Shown: piece by piece, positions 40,634 through 53,589 of the stretch | Numbering within the stretch: position 1 is the stretch's first letter | How the letters are laid out: every line of letters begins with the position of its first letter | Made by a program: the position numbers and the translations under genes | Notes under the pieces: model-generated | What the model was told of the DNA's origin: nothing | The model's input: the letters and a program-made list of their open reading frames with translations, nothing else | Databases searched by the model: none | Assembly (NCBI RefSeq): GCF_963678635.1 | Contig: NC_087062.1 | Span: 29,476,833-29,540,832, forward strand | Direction: 5' to 3' | DNA: 64,000 nt | Source: Symsagittifera roscoffensis | Taxonomy: Eukaryota; Xenacoelomorpha; Acoela; Convolutidae

Positions 40634-43600
40634 TCAAGAATCTCTTTGAAAGAACTCATTTATCATTTCTACTGTATAAAGTGTCTTCAACTTGGGCGAG
40701 TAACATAAATGAAGAAGTTCATTATGTCTGGCATGATTCTGGAGGAACTGTCGCTGGATGGCACCCCAGACAACTGACGTCATTGACTCTGGTCCGTCAC
40801 TAGATAAGTTCTTAGCCACTCTGAGATAGAGAGCTCTGATTCCTTTCTCGACCTCTTTAGGAGTCGCTAGACTGAGTTGTCGCTTCATCTCTTGCACTGA
40901 TAGGGATTGCATGAACCGAACGTTTTCCAAGTCTAGCCCGTCTTCTAGTCTGTCCTCAATTTCATCAAACAGAGCCTGAAAATTTTAGGATGAATTGGAA
41001 GAAAATTAGTTCAAAAATACATAGCAACATAAGCATTGAATAGGATAAACATTGAAAGGCAAGATTTTGCAATTTAGGGATGGTATTACGACGAAAATAC
41101 CTTTTTAGCAATCTATATGCGCTTTGTATACTAATATTATCAAACGAATGTGGTTGCTTGGTTCATATTATATCAATTTACGTTTACTGATCTTGGTCCT
41201 TTCCCTCGTGACCATATGAGTGTTTCGGCTCTTAAAGGAGAGTTCCTCGAATCATTAATATCTATTTCGATGTGGGTTTATTGTTTACAATAAATCCTGG
41301 TTTCAATATAATGACTGTGACAACTTATCTCACTTCTGATGCTTGATATAAGACGTCAGAAATCTTAGTTTTGACCGTTTTCTAAAGCCCGATTTTCGTT
41401 AACACAATCCCTGACCTTGAGGTTTTGTATGGGTGCCCCTACATACGAGTCCACATACAGACTGAGGTTCTCCTGGTAGCACTTCTTCGTCTCCGCTGTC
41501 AAATCCGCAAACTCTGCGACCCGGATCCAACGAAGGAAGTCCTGCAGCACGTTGAAGTTCTCTGAATACAAAACAGATTATATTTCAGGATACTTCTTCC
41601 TCTATAAATTCTATAGAAATTAAGCCTGAGTCCATTACAAAATATTTAGTTTTTGAAATCGCACCACCAATTAAATTCCCAGACACTGCTTTGGTTAATT
41701 ATATGAGCTGCCTAATTATCGGGACCCTTGCACAAGAACATGGGATCCCCCGAGAAAAAGAATCTCCTCATTTTGGATTTCGGAGAAATTGCAACGGACA
41801 GCGGAAAAACTTGTATTTTACTCCAAAGTCAAGTTAAATGCACTTTTATCCAAAAAAAAGTAAAAAAATAAACTCAAATTTTCCAACGATTGCATTTGTT
41901 TGAAAATTTTTCCTGTCAAGCAGTAGCTTTCGGTCATCTGTAAGTTACCAGCATCTGCAAACCACTCCACACCCCCTCCCGCTATTTTAACCTCTGATAA
42001 TTGATTTCGAATTCAAATTTTTTAAATTCATTACCAGTCAAGAGAACAAAAATAAAATGTTCACACTCGGAAGCAGCCATACAGTTCCGTCACAAATTTT
42101 CACGAGGACAGTTCAACATCAGAAAACACTTCCTTCTATGCTGAACCGAACAACTAACTGACCTAGTTTGATGACTTCGGCGGGTGACCTGTCGTCCGGC
42201 TGCACCTGATTGAGTCTACCAATTAGAACGTGGAGCAACCTGTGTAGTTTGTTAAACATGGCCCCACTGTCTGCACAATTCTCAAACATGTCCCTAGTAG
42301 CTCTGCTGAATTCCTACACAATATACGGCAACATTACGCAGAAAATATACGGCTTGAGCCTGAATTCCCTGCACTGTATGAATAGCATTGTCAATTTTCA
42401 TTCAATTTTTTTTTGAGTTTCTTTCAGTAGCAATTTCAGATCTTACGAAGATTACCTAACTCGTTTTCTACCCTATCAACCGCAATTCGATCGGCAGCCT
42501 GATGTTCAGCCCTATTTCAAGCGAGTGACGCCTGAAAAAACCTACGTTAGTCATTTTAGATGTTTGTAGCTTAGAAATACAAAATTTTATACGGGGAAAT
42601 TATAGCGGCTACGTAGGGAGATTGAAATCAAGATCAACTAACCACTAACTGTGATACGAACAGAAGAGTGCCCGTCTTTTTGGGCCTGACCAGCTTCGAG
42701 TCATTGATCATCTGCTCCATACTTTTCTATAAAAATCCAAAAATTTCTCAGTTATACAATTTTCAGAGCCAATTGCTCAATTTCAAACAATTTTTTTTGT
42801 GAATAAACTGAATTAGTAGTCTATAGTCCACGCTTCCTGCAAACAACCATATAACCGTTCCTAAAACCAAAGAGTTTTTTGAAACTTAAATGAAATTAAT
42901 CACCGCAAGAAAAAAAAATAAATTAAATACAGGGGCGGAGCTGAGCTTCGCACCACTAACAATACAAAACAATATACCAAAGTTGAGAAAAAAATTGACA
43001 TTAAGCTGATAAAAAACAACATTCTCTTAACTTATTCCTATCAGCGAATTAATTAGGATATAAGGAATTTGTTGGATTGATTTGGAAATTTAATATTATC
43101 AGATAATCGCCTTTTTGAACAACGAAAATGAAAAATCAAAATAATAAATTCCAAAAAACAAATATTGCAAAAACTCTTCAAAATAAGTAAACTGCACTTT
43201 GCAAACACGAGCGAGAAAGTGGCAAAAAATTCAAGAGCTTGAAAATGGGCACAACTCAAATCGCACGGTAGTTTTCGAAAAAAAATCAAAAAATGGTCCT
43301 AACTTCGAAGTTGGACTTTTCTAAGGCCACAACTCTTTTTTACAAAAATTCTGGCGTAGCAGCTCATGCAGAGGAGAGCCTCAGAACACGTTTTGATTAA
43401 GCCCTTAACGTCATATTTGCCAGAGGAGTTTTGAGAAACTGGTAAAATGGGCAAAAGTTTCTCCTAAAGTGTCACCAATAAATGAGCATTCTTGTTTGCC
43501 CTAAGGTTGGAACAAAATGGATATCGTAATAAGAAATCACTCTCCGTTTGTGTTATTAACGGTGCTCAAAATTTAATTGAAAAAATTTAAAAAGAAACAA

Positions 43601-46600
43601 TTAAACAGTTATAAAAACAATTATGGGACACAGAGCCGAAGCTTCGCTTTGCAAACACTAGCTGGAAACAAAAAGCAGCTCTATAAAGTGCAATAAAAAG
43701 ACAGAAACCTCGAATTAGAAAAAACTCGGCTACATCTCGGACTCGTACCTACTACCTACAGAGACCTAGAAATTATGAGTCTCACGAACTAACCACTCAG
43801 CCATGGAAGCTTAATTAATATCAAACACTAGCCACATATAAAGCAGAGAACAGATGCTATGCACTTTCCAGTGCTATAAGAAAATTTCCATGCAGCGCTG
43901 GAAATAAGTGGAAACTTTCAAAAATAAGTGGAGCCCATAAGTTGAAACTTTCAAAAAAAAACTTTTATTTGTGAGTTAGGTTAGAAAAAAAGAAGGTTCG
44001 TACTAAAGCACTAGCTGCTGGCTAGTGTAAATAAAACATACATCAGTTAGGCCGACAAAAATGAGGACCAAATCCAAACGGCAAGCAAAAAAATTCATTT
44101 ATTTCAGATTTTTTATACAATTCAGGAGAAATCTAGTGCAGTTCTTACGAAACATATTATGAAACGCATTTATATGATAAAAGACCACCATGAACCATTT
44201 CAGTCATCCTTCGAACAAAACTATTTACGGTTAAAAATCTAATACCAGTGGCATTAACCGTGCTTATCGCCAGGTTAATTATGAATTTGGCACTTTCTCT
44301 TGTGCCGCAATCAGAAGTTCACCATCGTGTGTAAAAGTGAGAAAAACTACTCACAAAGTATGAGTTGAAGAATGACTCGCTAGATGCCAAAAGTGATTCT
44401 ATCATAATCTCAGAGTACAGGGGGTCATTCATCTCATGTGCACTGGAGTACAGGTGTCTCCTGTTTAGCAACTCTGTGTGGATGTAGAGGATATTTCTGC
44501 AGCAAAAAAATTGACGTAAACGTGTAGCGGGATTTCACCATCAACCCAGACACTTGTTTTTGAGTGCTACGGGAGCCCATTATAAAGGTATGTTCCTGAT
44601 ACACTGCTGCACATTGATCTCCCAATTTTGATGCATATTTATCTATCAGCAGCTATTCTTCCCCCGAAAACTTGAAGCATCGCAAACTCACACGGTATCG
44701 AATGTGGAATCTTATCGCACAGCCCCAGACAACAAGTGATAGCCGACATGAATCGATATTTCCAAAATTTTCAGTGATGCGGGTAAAATAGGGTTTAAAA
44801 GCTTGGAAAAGATTCAATTTCATTACTCACACTGGGTTCTTCATGTAGCACTCTCTGATGACCACCTGCAGGGAGTCCACAAAGGATCGGAACAGCTTCT
44901 TCAACATGTTTCTGAAAGCCAAGCAGCAATTCAAGGATCATTATTTTAATTTGAGACGTATCAAAATAACTGTTAATGAATGCTTTTACAGTGCATCAGA
45001 TCAAATCACGGTGCCATCACGAACAAATGAATAAAACCACAAAATGCATTGATAATGAAAAGTATCAAAAAAATTTTGATTTATTATACATCGGACCAGG
45101 GTACATCAGGTGAAAAATCACAAATCAAAAATAAAGTACCTGCCGTTATTCAGTGGATGTTTTTAAAGGCGCATGTCACATAATGCCAAAGCAAATTGAC
45201 TGACCTTCTGAGGTTTTGTTTATTTGAAGCGGAAGTGGTAACAAGCATGAAACTAGAGTTGACAGAGGAAGTCCCGTCGAAAGAAGCATCATGCCCTCCA
45301 TTCTATAAACAAAACAACATCAGCTAATTTAACTCAAATTAAGCTCTTATATACGCAGGCTTAACTAAGCAAAAAATCCATGCATTTTCAGCTATCAAAC
45401 AAGCTCCGCTCTTTCGTAATTTTACGATACAACGCAAGCGCAGCATTGCAAGCTAGCGAACAGAAAATAAGACGGAAATAACAGAATCGAAAAAAAAAAT
45501 CTTTTTTTTTGGTGGAAAAACTGAAAATAATTTCATAGAAACAGTAGAAAAATACAGCCACCAGTTAAAAAATAAACTTTTACTATTTACCGAAAGACCA
45601 CTAAGCCGTCAGAAAGAGAAAGGACGCCCATTGAGACGAAAACAAAAAAAATCATGAGACAATTGTCATAAAAAATTTCGAAATTAAATTTTTAAGTTTT
45701 GAAATGTTGCAACCTACACTACCTGAAATTTTCAAAAACAATCAATCATTTTTTGCTTTTGAAGCGACACAAAACAAAGTAATTGAGACCAAAAAAAACA
45801 AGCCGAACCATTGAGGTAGAATAAAACTTTACAAATTACAGGAGTAAATAAAAACCACTTGCATCTACGATGAAAAGTGCTGACAGCACAAGATCATTTG
45901 ATTTGGCAACAAGCCCGACAAAAGACAACGAGACAAACGAAAGTCCGGGAAAAAAATCAATTACATAAATACTGAAAAAAAAGGCCAGCCTTGACTCAAA
46001 CCCCCAGACATCAGGGTACAAAGGCAATCGCATTTTCCTTTAGGCCAAGTGGAAAGTCTCGAAGTTGCTAAGGTTCACTAATAAATCAACTTCACAATTT
46101 CTTACTGTTGCTTACTATCTTATCTTTGGGAAAAGTTGTTTATGTGAAACAGTCTAGTTCCCGATTACAAGACACATGCTCTCGCAAGTCTAATAAAGAA
46201 CAGAATCGCAGGCTATCACAAAGCAAAAACTGATATATTTTGCACTTACAGAACTGTTGTCCTCGTCATCTCCTGCATTTGACACCTAAACACACTTCAC
46301 GTAAGTTAGTGACATAGATTTTGTACTTTATCAGCGCGCGTCGAAAAATCCTTATAACCATTCGAATTCACGGAAGGTGGTTCGCAGTTTTGGTGCTTTC
46401 AAGTGGCTCGCAAAATCGGGCTCAAAAATCCACTTATCAAACCAGACCTTAAAAACACCGGGGAATTTTATATCCTCTTTCTCCCTCGCAAAAATCATGG
46501 GTCCAATATCTATCCCTGTTTGAGTGAAATTGTTTCTAACGGAGTCTTTGTTGTTCCTCTGTTCGGCTGATGTGGCTGTTTGAGCCTCGTGCAATCCGAA

Positions 46601-47314
46601 GAAAGAACCCAAGAAGGTGTCCTCTGCACTGTACACAGCGTACAGCTGGTCCAGAGATAGTCGGAACACCTGAAAAAAAAACAGACGCAAATATATGATA
46701 AACAGTCCTGCTTTTTTTTGAAAGGATGTTTTGGTTGCAAAGTACCGGCACTACCATAACTTTTTAAAAACACTGACATTCAAACGGCCAAGTATAATTA
46801 TCAACAAGCTAAATCGCGAGCTAAATTGTCCAATGATATTAAAACTCATGCGCGAATCTAGGATTTTCTCGAGGGAGAGGGGAGGAGGGGTTTTAAACAA
46901 TTTTGGAAATTCATTCGACCTTATTCACGTCAATCAAATTTTCCGAGCGCTCCCAGAAGACCCTATTTTGACCAAAAATTGTGCGCCGTAGGCAAATTTT
47001 TGAAAGTTTTTGGTAATTCGTGTTTCGTGGGAGCGTTCCCTTTCAAAATAAGTAGAGAATGACACCGAGGTTGGTCGACGAAAATGAATGCCATCAATTA
47101 ATAACAATGGGAGAACCCTTTCGTTGGTGAATGGGTAGCGTCCCCCCTAAATCCATCATTATTACAAATTTAAATGAACTGACATCGATGACGTGCGATC
47201 CGACTTGAGACAGATCCACTGGTCCCTTCTTGTTGCTACTCCTCACTGGATTGAGAGTGGCTGCACCCGCCATGGTCGCATCAGACACCGACTGGGCCAG
47301 GTTTGTCATGGAAC
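40634..47314 (-). CDS. EXOC1: Exocyst complex component 1 (EXOC1/Sec3), C-terminal half, 10 exons, 5' part missing
   Basis: Sec3 is a subunit of the eight-protein exocyst, which tethers secretory vesicles to the plasma membrane. Exons, 5' to 3' on the minus strand: 47314-47184, 46669-46541, 46285-46250, 45302-45205, 44911-44831, 44496-44355, 42726-42643, 42313-42163, 41561-41416, 40975-40634 (TGA at 40636-40634). Every intron is GT..AG and all junction phases agree, giving about 446 residues. From memory of human EXOC1 (894 residues) the exons align in order: the exon at 42726 reads KSMEQMINDSKLVRPKKTG against RQMEEVKISKKSKVG; 41561 begins ENFNVL against ENFHHIF; the last exon has SVVWGAIQRQFLQ against LQVVWHSMQDEFIRQ. 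The N-terminal PH-like and coiled-coil half is not found. The donor of the 46669 exon is uncertain: 46541 (GTTAGA) gives the better alignment, while 46448 (AAG/GTCTGG) keeps frame and adds 31 residues. Confidence 0.93.
42930..43260. repeat. SINE-head hairpin fragments in an EXOC1 intron
   Basis: CAGGGGCGGAGCTGAGCTTC/GCACCACTAACAATAC (42930-) is the hairpin module without a body. The line CTGCACTTTGCAAACACGAGC/GAGAAAGTGGCAAAA (43190-) recurs at 27588-27650. Further solo hairpins are at about 4982 (CACAGAAGCGAAGCTGCAGC/TTCGC) and 48632 (CACAGAGGCGAAGCGGAGCT/TCGC); the latter directly precedes the satellite. Confidence 0.55.
43627..44030 (-). mobile_element. tRNA-derived SINE, family 1
   Basis: Same layout as at 33366: GACACAGAGCCGAAGCTTCG; minus-strand tRNA-like block at about 43728-43812 (CCATGGCTGAGTGGTTAGTTC, GAGACTCATAATTTC). 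The block has a short internal duplication (CTACTACCTACAGAGACCTAG), and the tail has another (AAATAAGTGGAAACTTTC / AAGTTGAAACTTTC). It lies in the EXOC1 intron between 44355 and 42726. Confidence 0.85.
45836..46050 (-). mobile_element. SINE family 2, tRNA-like part and inner body
   Basis: ACCACTTGCATCTACGATGA, GGCAACAAGCCCGACAAAAG, AGACAAACGAAAGTCCGGG, then the minus-strand tRNA-like block (about 45988-46048; GATTGCCTTTGTACCCTGAT and GGGTTTGAGTCAAGG). It lies in the EXOC1 intron between 46250 and 45302. A related head (CGCTCTTTCGTAATTTTACG/ATACAACGCAAGC) is near 45408. Confidence 0.65.
46850..47010 (+). repeat. Dispersed repeat, second copy of the CAGGGGCGGATC family
   Basis: Lies in the EXOC1 intron between 47184 and 46669. 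Its terminal line is degraded (CATGCGCGAATCTAGG). Confidence 0.65.
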
Positions 47315-47341
47315 CTACCAACAACACACTACCGATCATCA

Positions 47342-48690
47342 TTAGACTTCATCGAAGGCTGTCATAGACTAACTGAAGCAGACATTGTCTAGAAGGCTCT
47401 TGGCTGGATGATTGCCAGCGCTTGTTTATCTATTACTGAAGTACGACCACTTAGCTGCTCAAGTGTGCCAGTTGTTGGTCGGAATCACCTTAAGCAATCG
47501 CATAGTTTGCAAACCGTTCCCAGTATTATGACAATGGTTCGCTAATAATGTGAATGAAAAAAAAACGATTCCGGCGAAAACTCATAACTTCTTTTGGCAG
47601 ATACACAGTAAAGAAAACTTTTCGCAGTCATTTAACTAATTTAGATTTGCCAAGAGCCAACAATGTCTACCTGAGTTTGGAAACTTTCAATACAGCAGCA
47701 GCAGAAAGGAAAGATAAGATGGAAAATGAACACATGGAAACATCCAAGAGAGAAAAGTATTTTCAATCGATGACTATAAAAGTTACATACTCGAAAAGGT
47801 CTACACGCGTTGAAAACACGCGAATGACATTCAAATTAAAAACAACTGAATGATCCAAAATCTTGACGATTATCGAGAACTGAGTCTCAATATATCTAAG
47901 TCTGGTATTAATTTTGCCACTGATGTCAAATGTTTGTTCACAAATTTGTCACATTCTGATTGCTTGAATTGATTGTGATTTTACGGACCAAACATCTGGT
48001 TAACTTGTAACCCGAAGTCCATTCCCAAAAAAGACTGAGTGACGTAGGGCGCTACTATGTAGAAGGCTAAAAACAGTCATAAATACACAATAACTCATTT
48101 TAACCAACGATGGAGCCTGATTTCTACTGCCGACATTGAAAAAACTTCAAATCATTTTGGCTGATTACTAACACCTGAAAAAGGTTACCGTATTTTATCA
48201 GACAGAGCCACCTGGTTAAACACTGCTTTCGAGCATGAGATACATTTTCTAGAATAAAAAAAACTGCCTAAAATAAAAAAACTTCATTTAATCTTTTTTC
48301 ATCTTCAGATGCGGTTATTGTTCCCAAAATAACGTATCAAACTGAATAACAATTTTTGGTTTGGCTTCTGCAATGAGTAATTTTACCAAGGAACTGCCTT
48401 GCCAACACCTAGGAACAGTACTTCACTTCAGATCACATCATCACACAAGACGCTGAGGCAAATTATTGCAGATAGACTCCAGCAATAATGCTGTTTATGA
48501 TGTATTAGTTGCTTTATATCACCAAGGTGGAGCTAAACATTTAGAACAACTGAAACGCCTTTAAGGGGTCGATTTATAGTGAGTAGCCATCAGACTACTT
48601 GTGTTCCAATTAGGAGCAGCTGAATTTTTTGGACACAGAGGCGAAGCGGAGCTTCGCATCACTTCCGATATAACGAAAGCGTACCATTGC
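47342..48690. other. Stretch between the first readable EXOC1 exon and the satellite
   Basis: I searched the minus strand for a preceding EXOC1 exon, which must end in phase 1, and found none. It holds only the doubtful plus-strand frame 47554-47853 and, at about 48632, a solo SINE-type hairpin next to the array. Confidence 0.35.
47554..47853 (+). other. Open frame of 99 codons, basic, doubtful
   Basis: Starts MKKKRFRRKLITSFGRYTVK and is Lys/Arg/Glu/Thr-rich throughout. No motif or splice context is seen. It lies opposite EXOC1, between its first readable exon and the satellite. Confidence 0.2.
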
Positions 48691-51600
48691 AAGATTGAAA
48701 TAACTAGGTTCAAAAAAATTTAAAAAAAAAAAACAGAAAAAAATGATCCGAAAACAAAAATACCAAAAGAAAGGGTTGTCATAAAAAATTCAACAAACTT
48801 TTGGTAGTACAAAAAACTCAATCTCGGAATTTTCGAGTTTCCACTAAGCCAAAAACACATGGTTGGATGCTAATTGATCTAAAAATAAAATCATCAAAAG
48901 AAATGGTTGTCATAAAAAAATCACAAACTTTTGGAAATACGAAAAATTGAAAATCGGAAAAACAAACGGGAACACAACAACTAGCAAAGCAAGATTTTAG
49001 CAAACTTCGATTGTCTATTAATCTAACAATATGTGATTAGATGCCAATCGATCCGAAAACAAAATTGCCAAAATAAAATGTCATTAAAAATTCAAAAACT
49101 TTTGAGAAAAACGAAAACTCAATCTCAGAAAAACAAACGAAAGCGCAAACAAACGCACAACCAAAAATATTAAGCAAAGTTTTATTATTTCCAGAGCTAA
49201 CAACACCTGTCTAGACGCCAAATGATCCGAAAACAAAAATACCAAAAAAAACTGTTGTCATAAAAAATTCGACTAATTTTTGGAAATACGAAAAATTCAA
49301 TCTCAGAAAAACAAACGAAAAGAAAACCAATAGCATAAATCAAGATTTCAGTGGTTTCGGATCGTCCATTGAGCCAACAACACGTGGCTAACCTCAAATG
49401 ATCCGAAAAGAAAAACCAAAAGAAAAGGTTTTCATTAAAAAAAATTTTGAAAAACGAAACACTCAATATCGCAAAACAGACGAGAAATTCAACAACTAGC
49501 ATTTACCAAGCTTTTATTAATTTTTGAGTTTCCTCTAGCCAACAACCAGTGGTTAGATGCCAATCGAACCGAAAAGCAAATTGCCAAAATAAATGTTTGT
49601 CACAAAAAAAAAAAACTTATAGAATTACGAAAATTCAATCTCAGAAAAACAGTCGACAGTACAATGAATAGCATGCAGCAAGTGTTCTGTATTTTTCGAT
49701 CGTCTTTTGAGCCAACAACACGTGGCTAGACGCCAAATGATCCGAAAAAAAACCAAAACCAATGTTTGTCATAAAAAAATCAACACATTTTTGGAAATAC
49801 GAAAAATTCAATCTCGCAGAACAGTTAAGCAGCGCAGCAAAAAACCTTAAGCAAAATTTATACAGTTTTCGAGGCTCCACAAAGCCAATAACACATGATT
49901 AGACGCCGACTGATCCGAAAACGAAAAAAACCAAAAGAAATTATTGTCATAAAAAAATCTGCAAATTTTTGGAAATACGATAAATTCAATCTCAGAAAAA
50001 CAGACGAAAGCACAACCAATAGCATAAAGCAAATTTTCAGTCTTTTCCTAGCGCACATGCCAAATGATCCGAAAACAAAAACACCAAAAGAAATGGTTGT
50101 CAAAAAAAAATGAACACATTTTTGGAAACACGAAAAATTCAATCTCGCAAAACAGTTGAGCAGTACAGCAAAAAGCATTAAGCAAGGTTTATACAATTTT
50201 CGAGGCTCCACAAAGCCAATAACACATGATTAGACGCCAGCTGATCCGAAAACAAAAATAACAAAAGAAACGGTTTTCATAAAAAAATTCAACAAATTTT
50301 TTGGAAAATGAAAAATTCACTCTCGCAAAATAGACGCGATACATAACAATTAGCATTCTCAGTAACTTTCGAGTAGGCCAACAAAACGTGGTTAGACTCC
50401 AATTGATCGAAAAAAAAATACCATTGGAAATGGTTGTCAAAAAAGTCAACATCTTTTTGGAAATACGAACAACTCAATCTCAGAAAGACAGACGAAAGCA
50501 CAACCAATTGCATAAAGCAAGTACTTTTCGATCGTATTTTGAGCCAACAACACGTGGCTGGACGCCAAATGATCCAAAAACAAAAATACCGAAACCAATG
50601 GTTGTCATAACAAAATTTTGGAAATATGAAAAAATCAATCTTGCAAAACAGACGAAGCACAACAACTAGCATTAAGCAAGATTTTAGATATTTCGATTGT
50701 CCATTAAGCTAAAAAGATGTGATTAGATGCCAATCAATAAGGAAACAAAATTGCTAAAATAAAATGAAAAAAAAATTTAAAAAATTTGAGAAAAACGAAA
50801 ATTCAATTTCAAAAAAACAAACGAAAGCGTAAACTAAAGCACAACCAAAAAAATTACGCAAAGTTTTTTTTTTCACAGCATCCATTGAGATAACAACACG
50901 TGGCTAGACGCCAAATGATCCAAAAACAAAAATACCAAAAGAAATGGTTGTCAGGAAAAAATTCAACACACTTTTGGAAATATGAAAAATTCAATCTCGC
51001 AAAACAGTTGAGCAGCACAGCAAAAAGCATTGAGCAAAGTTTACACAATTTTCGAGGCTTCACTAGGCCAATAACATATGATTAGACGCCAGATGATCCG
51101 AAAACAAAAATACCAAAAGAAACGGTTTTCATTAAAAAAATTCAACAAATTTTTTGAAAAAAAAAGAAAAATTCACTCTCGCAAAATAGACGCGATACAC
51201 AACAATTAGCATTCTCAGTAACTTTCGAGTAGACCAACAAAACGTGGTTAGACTCCAATTGACCGAAAAAAAATACCATTGGAAATGGTTGTCAAAAAAG
51301 TCAACATCTTTTTGGAAACACGAACCACTCAATCTCAGAAAGACAGACGAGAAATTCAACAACTAGTAGCATTAACCAAGTTTTTATTAACTTTCGAGTT
51401 TCCTCTGGCCAACAACCAGTGGTTAGATGCCAATCGATCCAAAAAGAAAATTGCCAAAATAGATGTTTGTCAAAAACAATTCAATAAATCTATAGAAATA
51501 AAAAAAAGTCAATCTCAGAAAATCAGACGAAAGCACAACCAATTGCATAAAGCAAGTATTTTTCGATCGTATTTTGAGCCAACAACACGTGGCTAGACGC

Positions 51601-53589
51601 CAAATGATCCGAAAACAAAAATACCAAAACCAATGGTTGTCATAACAAATTTTTTGAAATACGAAAAACTCACTCTTGCAAAACAGACGAAGCACAATAA
51701 CTAGCATTAAGCAAGATTTTAGATATTTCGATTGTCCATTAAGCTAAAAAGATGTGATTAGATGCCAATCGATAAGGAAACAAAATTGCTAAAATAAAAT
51801 GAAAAAAAAAAAAAAACTTTGAGAAAACAAAAATTCAATTTCAAAAAAACAAACGAAAGCGTAAGCTAAAGCACAACCAAAAAAATTACGCAAAGTTTTA
51901 TTTTCAGAGCGTCCATTGAGCTAACAACACGTGGCTAGACGCCAAATGATCCAAAAACAAAATTACCAAAAGAAATGGTTGTCATGAAAAAATTCAACAC
52001 ACTTTTGGAAATACGAAAAATTCAATCTCGCAAAACAGTTGAGCAGCAGAGCAAAAAGCATTGAGCAAAGTTTACACAATTTTCGAGGCTTCACTAGGCC
52101 AATAACATATGATTAGACGCCAGATGATCCAAAAACAAAAATACCAAAAGAAACGGTTTTCATAAAAAAAATTCAACAAATTTTTTGAAAAATGAAAAAT
52201 TCACTCTCGCAAAATAGACGCGATACATAACAATTAGCATTCTCAGTAACTTTCGAGTAGGCCAACAAAACGTGGTTAGACTCCAATGGATCGAAAAAAA
52301 ATACCATTGGAAATGGTTGTCAAAAAAGTCAACATCTTTTTGGAAATACGAACAACTCAATCTCAGAAAGACAGACGAGAAATTCAACAACTAGCATTAA
52401 CAAAGTTTTTATTAAATTTCGAGTTTCCTCTAGCCAACAACCAGTGGTTAGATGCCAATCGATCCAAAAAGAAAATTGCCAAAATAGATGTTTGTCAAAA
52501 ACAATTCAATAAATCTATAGAAATACGAAATGTCAATCTCAGAAAATCAGACGAAAGCACAACCAATTGCATAAAGCAAGTATTTTTCGATCGTATTTTG
52601 AGCCAACAACACGTGGCTAGACGCCAAATGATCCGAAAACAAAAATACCAAAACCAATGGTTGTCATAACAAATTTTTGGAAATACGAAAAACTCAATCT
52701 TGCAAAACAGACGAAGCACAATAACTAGCATTAATGCAAGATTTTAGTATATTTCGATTGTCCATTAAACTAAAAAGGTGTGATTAGATGCCAATCGATA
52801 AGGAAACAAATTTGCTAAAAAAGATGTTTAAAAAAACTCAAAAAAACTTGAGAAAAACGAAAATTCAATTTCAGAAAAAAAAACGAAAGCGTAACCTAAA
52901 GCACAACCAAAAAAATTACGCAAAGTTTTTTTATTTTCAGAGCGTTCATTGAGCCAACAACACGTGGCTAGACGACAAATGATCAAAAAACAAAAATACA
53001 AACAGAAATGGTTGTCATGAAAAAATTAAACACACTTTAAGAAATACGAAAAATTCAATCACGCAGAACAGTTAAGCAGCGCAGCAAAAAGCATTAAGCA
53101 AGGTTTACACAATTTTCGAGGCTTCACTAGGCCAATAACATATGATTAGACGCCAGATGATCCAAAAACAAAAATACCAAAAGAAATGGTTGTCATGAAA
53201 AAATTCAGCACTATTTTGGAAATACGAAAAATTCAATCTCGCAAAACAGTTGAGCAGCAGAGCAAAAAGCATTGAGCAAAGTTTACACAATTTTCGAGGC
53301 TTCACTAGGCCAATAACATATGATTAGACGCCAGATGATCCGAAAACAAAAATACCAAAAGAAACGGTTTTCATTAAAAAAATTCAGCAAATTTTTTGAA
53401 AAACGAAAAATTCACTCTCGCAAAATAGACGCGATACATAACAATTAGCATTCTCAGTAATTTTCGAGTAGGCCAACAAAACGTGGTTGACTCCAATTGA
53501 TCGAAAAAAAAATACCATTGGAAATGGTTGTCAAAAAAGTCAACATCTTTTTGGAAATACGAACAACTGTTATTGGCCTAGTGATTATG

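Noticed and set aside
46352-46448. Full open extension of the EXOC1 exon to its stop (…TTFREFEWL)
   Set aside because: It has no counterpart in EXOC1 and would end the protein before the conserved Sec3 C-terminal region, which continues in phase in the next exons; treated as intron.
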